This document shows positions 17,832-25,025 of a stretch of 33,190 bases of DNA, one piece after another. The stretch covers positions 1 through 33,190 of the forward strand of contig JAPKCI010000049.1 of NCBI GenBank assembly GCA_028823035.1. The letters are read 5' to 3'. Source of the DNA: Rubripirellula sp. (lineage in GTDB: Bacteria > Planctomycetota > Planctomycetia > Pirellulales > Pirellulaceae). Made by a program: the position numbers and the translations under genes. Below the pieces are notes generated by a model. The model was given only the letters and a program-made list of their open reading frames with translations. It was not told the DNA's origin and searched no databases. Positions within the stretch are counted from its first letter, which is position 1. The number at the start of each line of letters is the position of its first letter.

Positions 17832-18962
17832 ATGAGACCTCATTTGCTTTTGATGATTTTCACTGTAGTTTTTCTGGTCAGTCCTGTTCTTGGTGAGGGG
17901 GATGCCGACTACGAGATCTTCCTTCGCTACGCCGATTCTCCGGTGGTGGAATCGGACTGGAAGCTGACCCGGGCGCGGGTCGTCTACAAGGGATCACCGG
18001 CAACGCACGAGGAAAGGTACCGGGTGATTCCCTGCGTGGCCCGGATGCCCGATGGGACGATTGTGGTAGCCGTGGAACCGGGAGGCCACAAGCCGATCTT
18101 CATTCGTTCCAGCGATGGTGCTCGGACTTGGTCCAGGCCTTACCATGGCGTGCTGGGAGAAGAAGTTCGCACGATAAGCACGATCGGTGTGCGGCGAGAT
18201 GGCCGGCTAATGGCTGTCTCGGAGAAGCCGCTGCGACTGGCGTACAGTGAGGACCAGGGCAGGACCTGGACCAGTGGGAAACTGATCGACACCGGCCCGC
18301 TCAAGGGGAGCTGGGTCTGGACCGGCGGCCGCCCCATGGAACTTGAGGATGGGACGCTGGTGATCCCGGTGGCAGGCTACCTCCAGCCAGGCTGGCTAAG
18401 CGCCGGCGTGGCTCGCAGCACGGATGACGGTGATAACTGAGAATTTGTCGTGACGGGCCACGGGAATCCCGACAACCAGATGATCTTCAGTGAACCGACG
18501 ATGGCTGTTCTCTCGGACGGATCGCTGGTGGCGCTGATGCGTACCGAGGATCGTGTGAATGAAATCATCCCGGGTGATCCGCGTGGGGAACGAACAGGGC
18601 TCTGCCGCGTCAACAGCATCGATGGAGGAAAGACATGGACAAGCCCGATCGAGACCCTCACCGGGTCTCATCGCTCCGTGGTGGAACTGCCCGGCGGTGT
18701 CCTCTTGTGTGGGTATCACCGTGCGCCGCGACTGGCGTTTAGTAGCGATGCGGGACGAAGCTGGTATGCCAACAAGCTCTGAGTGACCGACAAGCCTCGC
18801 AGCGACTGGGGCTAGTACACGGTTGTCGAGATGGTCGACAAGACGACGGCCGTGGCCTTGATCAAGGAGATGATGACTCCCAACACGATCCAGGCCTGCC
18901 GGCTTCACCGGCGGTTGCCGCTCTGCGAACGCCCAATAGTCCAAGGGCGAGAGGAGCGATGA
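17832..18962 (+). pseudogene. Exo-sialidase (BNR/Asp-box) pseudogene with three in-frame stops
   Basis: A secreted sialidase-like beta-propeller. The signal peptide starts at ATG 17832 behind a GGAG. RVIPCVARMPDGTIVVA is the RIP-like entry motif. Asp-boxes (SxDxGxxW) occur as SSDGARTW (degenerate), SEDQGRTW, STDDGDN-stop, SIDGGKTW and SSDAGRSW. The third box has TGA (18438-18440) exactly where Trp belongs. The frame then continues unchanged through two more boxes to TGA 18780-18782, continues with VTDKPRSDWG to TAG 18813-18815, and on with YTVVEMVDKTTAVALIKE and NTIQACRLHRR to TGA 18960-18962. Same frame throughout, so these are point nonsense changes and not frameshifts. A full-length product would be about 376 residues. 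Sequencing error or readthrough is less likely given three stops. Confidence 0.85.
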
Positions 18963-18984
18963 ACATAACAGTGATGAGCAATAG

Positions 18985-19152
18985 TGGATCACGCTGCGTC
19001 GAGCCTACGTTGCGCGATGCGGCATTTCGGGTCTGCTGAAACGCAAGCCCCTGATCATTCCCAGCATGCGGTACAAGTGCCTGAATCTCCTGATACGTTT
19101 CCTGCCGCGGACTGTCGCGACGGGGCTCGCAGATATCGCCGGGAAGTGGTAG
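18985..19152 (+). pseudogene. SDR C-terminal fragment
   Basis: A frame between TAG 18982 and TAG 19150 reads RRAYVARCGISGLLKRKP, then LIIPSMRYKCLNLLIRFLPRTV. This matches by eye the C-terminal tail of DltE-type short-chain dehydrogenases (VARxxLxGLxRGKxxVxPG...LxxLxRLLPRxL). The Rossmann core and active site are absent upstream, so this is a relic. The rest of 18963-19342 shows nothing else recognisable. Confidence 0.45.
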
Positions 19153-19342
19153 CTTTGGAAAGCCGTCGCCGGAGTCTGTGCCGTCGCACATTACGCAACA
19201 GGTTTCGTGCAGGATCTGACCTAACACCTGTCTCGTTCTACAAGCGACTAACGCTACGGCAAGTTTGCATTCCGCATTCCTGGATGCGAAGATGAAGTCT
19301 GGTCACCACGAGCGCGGCGATGCCCAAGAAAGGATAGGTTCG

Positions 19343-20482
19343 ATGAGAGTCTTCACAGTTGCGATTCTGGCATTGATTATCTCCCTTGTAATTTCCACTC
19401 GTTCTCAGGCCAGATTCGTTCCGCCAGAGATCGAATCGGTTCCTGTGGCACGCCTGGTCAAAAACATCGAGGCCAAGGTTGAGCAGGACCCCAGGAATCC
19501 GGATCTTCTTTTCCAGCTCGCCCGGATCCACTCGATGGCGTACGCGGTAAAATCGAGCCAAGTCAAAGTGCAAAAGGGCAAGGACAGTCCCTGGTTTGGT
19601 TACGTCCCCCGGGGGATCCCTTACCGGGTGGAGCAGACAGAGGATGAGAAGGCCCTTGCCGCCGCCAAAGCCGATCTGCGAAAGGCAATTGACCTCCACA
19701 AGGCCGTCATTGCTCTCAAGGCGGAGCACTACCTGGCGCGACTCGGCTTAGCATGGTGTACGGAACAGGCCGGGCAAAAGAATCAGGCCATCAAGCTCTA
19801 TCGCGATCTGGTCAAGGACTCGCTCCCGGTCGACCGTAAAATGCAAAGCCGTTACCACGGTTTGCCGACAATCTCTACCGAGGCAAGTACCTATCTAATC
19901 AAGCTCCTCGATCCCAAGACGGACGCCGACGAGATTGCCGCCCTGACGGAGCAGTCCGAGACGACCGAAACAGCAATTCCGCGTATGATCACGCCGGTCG
20001 CCATTGCTTTGAATCGTAACCTGACGCCGGATGAGTTCCTCGACCGCGATGCCGCCGTGCGTTTCGACCTTGACGGTTCCGGCATCCGCCGCAACTGGCA
20101 GTGGATCCAACACGACACGGCTTGGCTTGTCTATGACTTCGAGGGGAAGGGCGAGGTCACGTCGGCGCTGCAGATGTTCGGCAACGTGACATTCTGGGTG
20201 TTCTGGAACAATGGCTACGATGCCATGGCCTCACTGGATGACAACGGCGACGGCAAGCTCAAAGGAAATGAACTCCGCCACTTGGCCCTCTGGCATGATC
20301 GCAACCAGAACGGAATCAGCGAATCGGGCGAAGTCCGCCCCTTGGTCGACCATGGAATCGTCGCACTCGACTGCACCTCCACCACCAGCCCGTCACAACT
20401 GCAACACAACCCCCGTGGCGTCACGTACAGCGACGGCCACACCCGCCCAAGCTGCGACGTGATTCTGCAACAGACACGTTAG
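19343..20482 (+). CDS. Secreted protein with TPR-like N-terminus and EF-hand-like calcium loops
   Basis: A 379-residue exported protein that looks intact between decayed neighbours. ATG 19343 sits behind aaggat and starts a signal peptide (MRVFTVAILALIISLVIS, cut near SQA). Residues about 35-175 are helical with TPR-like spacing (NPDLLFQLARIHSMAY; HYLARLGLAWCTEQAGQKNQAIKLY). The C-terminal half has SLDDNGDGKLKGNEL and WHDRNQNGISESGEV, two DxDxDG-type calcium loops, after RFDLDGSGIRRNW, a third weaker one. Planctomycetes carry many secreted EF-hand/dockerin-like proteins (family knowledge). Function unknown. An upstream alternative start at 19265 adds 26 residues without a better ribosome binding site. 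Confidence 0.78.
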   Translation: MRVFTVAILALIISLVISTRSQARFVPPEIESVPVARLVKNIEAKVEQDPRNPDLLFQLARIHSMAYAVKSSQVKVQKGKDSPWFGYVPRGIPYRVEQTEDEKALAAAKADLRKAIDLHKAVIALKAEHYLARLGLAWCTEQAGQKNQAIKLYRDLVKDSLPVDRKMQSRYHGLPTISTEASTYLIKLLDPKTDADEIAALTEQSETTETAIPRMITPVAIALNRNLTPDEFLDRDAAVRFDLDGSGIRRNWQWIQHDTAWLVYDFEGKGEVTSALQMFGNVTFWVFWNNGYDAMASLDDNGDGKLKGNELRHLALWHDRNQNGISESGEVRPLVDHGIVALDCTSTTSPSQLQHNPRGVTYSDGHTRPSCDVILQQTR

Positions 20483-20602
20483 TGATGCAGAATGATAGCC
20501 ATTGCGGTTCCGGGTTGCAGCTGGCGGCTTCGACCGGTAACGATCCGCGTCTGTGCGACGTGCTGGTGGCGTTTCTTTTTTCAGCCGTCACCAACAATCA
20601 CA

Positions 20603-21181
20603 TTACGGTGTCTTCGCCAGCAGAGTTCGAGTTTCCTTGACTACCTGTGCGATTGCCTTTTCGTTCAGCATCCCCTGTGGAAATTGCCATACGGCCTTGA
20701 TCTCCTTACGATCTTGCACGAACACGATTATGGAGTACTGTTCATCGGGATCGGCCCGACTGAACAATCTTTGAACCGAGCTGCGCGGCGAACAGACGAA
20801 GAAATTATTCAATGCGAATTTCTCAGACTTCTTGGCAACCGAGTCGGGCGCTGGCTTATCAAACACGAGCAGGAAGCCGTTGGGTCGCTTGCCGGTGGGA
20901 AGGACATCTTGCAACTTGGCCGCCAGTTCAAACGCGGAGTCATCCAGCGAACGCGATCAGATTTCGACGCCCATTTTCCTTGAATTGCTAATCATTACTG
21001 ACGGGCAGCCACCACCGCGTGGCCCCTTCCCGATAAAGTCAACGACGTGAAATGCCATTGACTTGTTGACCTCGAAACCAGACTCGGGATTCGGTTCAGC
21101 GGTAGATGCCGATGGGTTGTCAGAGTTGAATGACAAGCCCAGCAGCACGCAGCAACCTACGATCAACCGACATGTCCTCAT
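20603..21181 (-). pseudogene. Secreted thioredoxin-like protein gene with one in-frame TGA
   Basis: ATG 21181 follows GGAGGTTGCG, a strong ribosome binding site, and starts a lipoprotein- or Sec-like signal (MRTCRLIVGCCVLLGLSF). The mature part reads FHVVDFIGKGPRGGGCPSV, then MISNSRKMGVEI, then TGA at 20959-20957. In the same frame it continues SRSLDDSAFELAAKLQDVLP, FLLVFDKPAPDSVAKKSEKF, ALNNFFV and YSIIVFVQDRKEIKAVWQFP to TAA 20605-20603. The layout (Cys, a PVVMIF-like strand, a long helix, a second strand, ALNN, a third strand) resembles thioredoxin-fold secreted proteins common in planctomycetes (tentative). One TGG-to-TGA change would explain the stop. Full length would be 192 residues. 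Readthrough or a sequencing error cannot be excluded with a single stop. Confidence 0.65.
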
Positions 21182-21211
21182 CGCAACCTCCAAGCAAAGC
21201 AGCAAGAGTGA

Positions 21212-22132
21212 TTGGGTGTGCCGTTCAATCAAATGTCGAGCGAGAGGTATCCCAAGGATCGCAAAGGTGAGTCGTTTGACTGGTCGGCGTTCGACTTACC
21301 CGACGAGGCATTCGGCGACGGCAAGATAACCGATTGGTCGATCGACAAGATCAAGTCGCAGGCTGCGGACAAACCGTTTTTTTTGGCCGTCGGGTTCTAC
21401 CGTCCGCACATCCCGCTGTATGCACCAAAGAAATACTTCGACTTGCATCCACTCGAGACCATCCGGTTACCCGACACGATCGATGATGATTTTGCAGACG
21501 TGCCAACCGCTGGAAAGGAACGAGCGCCAAATGCCGTCGGTGCGGGAACTCATGCGCACGTGATCAAGCACAAGCAATGGAAACATGCGGTCCAGGCATA
21601 TTTAGCAAGTCTCTCTTTTGTCGATCATCAAGTGGGTCGCCTGCTGGATTGTCTGGACAACAGCCAACATACGGACAATACCATCGTTGTTCTGTTTAGC
21701 GATCACGGCTGGCACCTTGGAGAGAAACAAGCGTGGGGCAAGAGTTCAGGTTGGGTTCATTCGACACAAGTTCCGTTGATCATTAGTGGCCCAAAAGCGA
21801 AAGCTGATGAACTGTGCGACGAGCCTGTGAGTTTGCTGGATCTCTACCCAACACTATCCGAAATGGCTGGTCTCCCATCACCCGATCTGGGTGGCGTTTC
21901 GTTGTCGGAGCTGTTGAAGAATCCCTCGGCCGACACCAATCGTGTCGTGAAGACTTACGTGAATTCGGACGACTATGTGCTAAGTGGTAAACGGTGGCGA
22001 TACGTTCGATACGGCGACGGCGGCGAAGAGCTTTATGATGCCCTGAATGACCCGAGGGAATACGAGAATCTAGCCGGAAGCAAGTCGCATCAACGAACGA
22101 TCAAAGAGTTCCACGACCGGGTGCACGAGTAA
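21212..22132 (+). pseudogene. Iduronate-2-sulfatase-like gene lacking its N-terminus
   Basis: An open frame of 306 residues matching the middle and C-terminal parts of iduronate-2-sulfatase-like enzymes: FDWSAFDLPDEAFGDGKITD, PFFLAVGFYRPHIPLYAPKK, YLASLSFVDHQVGRLLDCLD, the metal-site SDHGWHLGEKQAWGK, THVPL-like STQVPLIISGP, and a normal C-terminal ELYDALNDPREYENLAG. The first 130-150 residues are missing. There is no signal peptide, no DD metal pair and no CxPxR formylglycine site, so catalysis is impossible. The upstream DNA belongs to the divergent thioredoxin-like gene, which places a deletion junction near 21200-21240. The nominal start is TTG 21212. Confidence 0.82.
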
Positions 22133-22146
22133 GAGAGCTGGTCGGC

Positions 22147-23271
22147 TTGGCCAATGCCGCAACTGCAGAGAAGCCTAACTTAATCGTTGTTCTCACTGAC
22201 GATCAAAGCTGGGTGGGGTCGTCTGTTCAAATCAAACCGGATGATCCGCGAACGCGCAGTGACTATTACCTGACACCAAATATGGAACGAATGGCACGCA
22301 TGGGCATGCGGTTCACACAGGGGTATTCGCCGGCTGCGTCTTGCTGCCCGATTCGCCATGCCCTGCAGACCGGACAGTTCCCTACCAGGCACGAATACAA
22401 TGCGGATCGAAAGGACTGGACGGATACCTACGCCGAGCAGCCGAACATTCCGCGGATGCGCAAGGCGACGGACGATCGTTACGTTACTGCTCACTTCGGC
22501 AAGTGGGATTATCGCTACGACGAAATTTCACCAGCGGAGCAAGGCTACGATTTTTCGGATGGCGATACCGGCAACAAGACAGGTGGCGGCAAGGGCAGCG
22601 GCGGGCCGACATCCACGCCGGATCCAAAACGCATTGATACGATCACGGACCAGGCGTTGCATTTCATCAATCGAAATCACCACCGAAACAAGCCGTTCTA
22701 CTTGCAAATTTCTCACTACGCTGTGCATTTGGACATTTTCTATAACCAGCGCACTCTAGAGGAGGTCCGGAAACGGTCTCCCGTACAAAAGCACACCATG
22801 CCAGAGTTTGCAGCGATGACGAGCGATATGGATGCTGGCATTGGACACATCTTGGACAAGCTTGAAGAGCTAAAACTACAGGAAAACACTTGGTTGATAT
22901 TCATGTCTGACAACGGCGGGCGAACCAGTATTCCGAAAGCACCCGATGGCAGCGAAGATCTCAACTCGCCGCTTCGTGACGGGAAACACTCGTTTTACGA
23001 AGGTGGTATACGGGTGCCATTTTTCGTGATTGGACCTGGCGTCCAGCCGGGATCCGTAAGCGACGTGCCAGTGAGTGGCGTTGATATTCTTCCCACGCTA
23101 GCCGACCTGGCGGGATACTCGAAACGTTTGCCGAGCAATATCGACGGCGGTTCCCTGCGAGAGGTTGCACAAAGCAAGGGGGTTGGCAACGTTCGGAGCT
23201 GCGCGATCAACTTCCGAATTCGAGCACGAAGACACAGGACTTCCTGTTGCAGTCGGATGACGTCGACATGA
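22147..23271 (+). pseudogene. Sulfatase missing its signal-peptide start and C-terminus
   Basis: The core sulfatase is well kept: EKPNLIVVLTDDQSW with the metal Asp pair, the formylglycine motif C-C-P-I-R (66-70), a GKWDYRYDE segment, and LIFMSDNGGRTS with the second metal site. GGIRVPFFVIGPG and VSGVDILPTLADLAGYSK follow. The nominal start is TTG 22147, in LVGLANAATA, which looks like the end of a signal peptide whose front half is lost. The frame upstream runs into the preceding sulfatase end (stop 22130-22132). After about 23190 (SKGVGNV) the homology ends and the last 25 residues are junk, just where a minus-strand transposase remnant begins. About 100 C-terminal residues are therefore missing. 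A residual cytoplasmic product might be made but would be neither exported nor complete. Confidence 0.75.
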
Positions 23272-23435
23272 ACGACATCGACGATAACAACCTCGGTGGT
23301 CGGCGGCTTCAACCAGCCACGAGCGGTGGATGGTGGGACGCCGTGCCGAACGGCGCAGGTAATGTCTTGTATCGAACGAACGAGTTTATTAAGACGGTGA
23401 TCGTAGCGATTCTGCATTTTGGTAGTGGTAGCCAT
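23190..23435 (-). mobile_element. Transposase/integrase N-terminal remnant
   Basis: On the minus strand from ATG 23435 (or 23417) the frame reads MQNRYDHRLNKLVRSIQDIT, then CAVRHGVPPSTARGWLKP, then LQQEVLCLRARIRKLIAQLR. This is the helix-turn-helix opening and following coiled coil of a family of DDE integrase-type transposases (YDHRLRxLVRxTGD...GVPRSTARGWL...LRQEVLxLRRRxxxLxALLRL, recalled from memory). The frame then passes into sulfatase DNA near 23190, so the catalytic DDE domain is absent. Its edge coincides with the loss of sulfatase homology on the plus strand, so an insertion followed by deletion is the likely cause of the truncation. Terminal inverted repeats were not found. Confidence 0.65.
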
Positions 23436-23505
23436 GCTCCGATCATGATTCCAGTTTCACACAGATCGCATGACCCGAAGGAATTGGGCGTCTCACCGCC
23501 CATGC

Positions 23506-23523
23506 TACGCGAAAAATCGCGTA
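23506..23523. repeat. Perfect 7-bp hairpin next to transposase remnant
   Basis: tacgcga - aaaa - tcgcgta forms a perfect 7-bp stem with a 4-base loop. It lies between the transposase start and the sulfatase tail fragment. It might be a relic of the element's end or a terminator. No T-tract of length follows. Confidence 0.4.
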
Positions 23524-23531
23524 CCAGAGTG

Positions 23532-23537
23532 TATAAT
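23532..23537 (+). promoter_or_regulatory. Consensus TATAAT upstream of the DUF1552 operon
   Basis: A perfect TATAAT -10 hexamer lies about 214 bp before the DUF1552 start, on the correct strand, beside the transposase remnant. The hexamer at -35 spacing (gcgaaa) is poor. A mobile-element-derived promoter is possible but unproven. Confidence 0.2.
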
Positions 23538-23544
23538 TTTGTGA

Positions 23545-23754
23545 CAGACAGCACGGCTGTATCGCGAGGACCGATGGTCTCTGTTGGAATATGGAAAAAT
23601 CGGCGAGTTGTACGACACGGAGAACGACTCGACGCAGTACACAAATCTTTTCAGCAAACCCGAATACGCAGAGATCGTAGCCGGACTAAAACAGAAGCTG
23701 AAGGCGAAGCTGGTCGAAGTCAGCAAGAATGACCTGAGGAAAGAGAAACCATGA
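23545..23754 (+). pseudogene. Sulfatase C-terminal fragment
   Basis: Directly after an in-frame TGA (23542-23544) come 69 codons: YREDRWSLLEYGKIGELYD, then TENDSTQYTNLFSKPEYAEI and a basic helix to TGA 23752-23754. R-W-x-L-x-E-Y followed by ELYDxxxDxxxxxNL is the standard last strand and helix of iduronate-2-sulfatase-like enzymes. It is not the tail of the 21212 gene, which has its own. It could be the lost end of the 22147 sulfatase or of another. Its stop overlaps the DUF1552 start as ATGA, so an intact sulfatase once headed the operon. Confidence 0.7.
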
Positions 23755-25025
23755 TAAAACTTGACCGTCGCAATCTTCTTCGTGGACTCGGTGTTTCGAT
23801 TGCATTGCCGGCGTTTGATTCATTGCATGCTGCAAACGACAATAAATCGAACGCAAACGCGAAACGCTTTGTCTGTGTGTCTCCGAACTACGGAATGAAC
23901 CCCGGTGGCTTCTTTCCGGAGCAGACCGGCGCTGATTACGCAATGCCGCTGCTGCTGAAACCACTGGAACCGCATCGTCGAGACCTGAGCGTTTTCACGA
24001 ACCTTGATCACCCGGGTGTTGGTGGTGGGCACGGATGTTCTCAAACGCTGCTCAACGGTTTCGAATTGAAGGACACGAAGGATCGTCCTCAACGATTGGA
24101 GTCGCTGGACCAGTTCTTGGCGGGGCACCTTGGCCAGGCGACAAGGTTTTCGTCATTGTTGCTCGGTGGTGGTGTTTCGTGGTCACGGGCGGGAATCAAA
24201 TTGCCGACCGACGGTGATCCGGCGCGAGTCTTTACGAAGCTGTTCGTCAATGACAACCCGAAGCTGAAGCAGCAAACTCAACAATTCATTGACGAAGACA
24301 CAAGCATCCTCGATGTCGTTCGGCAAGATGCAAAACGTCTCAATGAGAGGCTCGCGAAGGCCGACAAAGACAAGCTCGACCAGTTCCTTACCGCGATCCG
24401 CGAAGTAGAACGCAAGTTAAAACGCCAAGCGGACTGGCTCGACATTGCCAAACCGAAGGCCAGCGACGAAGTGATTCGAGGCGGCGATGCTGACGACACA
24501 ATCGTTGATCTTGAATATCCCTACAACACTTCCGTCATGTACGACCTGATGCTGCTCGCGCTGCAAACGAATTCTACAAATGTCATTTGTTACGGACATC
24601 CTGGTGGAAACCGACTGTTTCCTTTTGAGGGAATCACGTTGGGTTATCACTCACTGACGCATCACGGGAAACGGCCAGACCTGCTCAAGGAACTTACGAT
24701 CATTGAGACTTTCTATACGGCCCAGTTTTCCCGGTTTCTGGAAAAACTGAAGGAGACTCCTGACTCGAATGGACAGTCGTTACTGGAATCGACGGTCGTA
24801 CTGTTTGGCAGCGGGATGGGGAACGCCAGTTCGCATTCCAGCCGGAACTTGCCGATCATGGTTGCCGGTGGCGGGTTGCGCAGCGGTAGCCATCATCGCT
24901 TCGAACGGCATGGTCGTGATGGTCGACCGCTGTCGGATCTGTTCGTCACGATTCTCCAGCAACTGGGAATCGAACAGGATGCGTTTTCCACTAGCACTTC
25001 GAACCTGAATCATTTACTCACATGA
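23751..25025 (+). CDS. DUF1552 secreted protein (Tat signal)
   Basis: A 424-residue DUF1552 family protein. The start MIKLDRRNLLRGLGVSIALP carries an RR-containing, Tat-like leader (residues 1-27, cut near LHAAN). The family strings GGFFPEQTGADYAMPLLLKP, FTNLDHPGVGGGHGCSQTLL, LDQFLAGHLG and FGSGMGNASSHSSRNLPIMV are all present. Length is normal. Family knowledge: DUF1552 genes in planctomycetes and related phyla nearly always sit beside a DUF1592/cytochrome c gene, as here. The fold resembles the DUF1501/alkaline-phosphatase-like group (tentative). Biochemical role unknown. It is coupled by ATGA overlaps to the sulfatase fragment upstream and the cytochrome gene downstream. Confidence 0.92.
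   Translation: MIKLDRRNLLRGLGVSIALPAFDSLHAANDNKSNANAKRFVCVSPNYGMNPGGFFPEQTGADYAMPLLLKPLEPHRRDLSVFTNLDHPGVGGGHGCSQTLLNGFELKDTKDRPQRLESLDQFLAGHLGQATRFSSLLLGGGVSWSRAGIKLPTDGDPARVFTKLFVNDNPKLKQQTQQFIDEDTSILDVVRQDAKRLNERLAKADKDKLDQFLTAIREVERKLKRQADWLDIAKPKASDEVIRGGDADDTIVDLEYPYNTSVMYDLMLLALQTNSTNVICYGHPGGNRLFPFEGITLGYHSLTHHGKRPDLLKELTIIETFYTAQFSRFLEKLKETPDSNGQSLLESTVVLFGSGMGNASSHSSRNLPIMVAGGGLRSGSHHRFERHGRDGRPLSDLFVTILQQLGIEQDAFSTSTSNLNHLLT

Noticed and set aside
17832-20959. Alternative genetic code with TGA as Trp
   Set aside because: Intact genes in the window end in TGA, including the ATGA-coupled operon, and one of the internal stops is TAG.
22995-23190. C-terminal part of the 146-residue minus ORF containing the transposase remnant
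   Set aside because: Past about residue 80 it is antisense to good sulfatase sequence and no longer transposase-like.
23247-23732. 161-residue plus ORF
   Set aside because: Antisense to the transposase relic and out of frame with the sulfatase tail; no domain.
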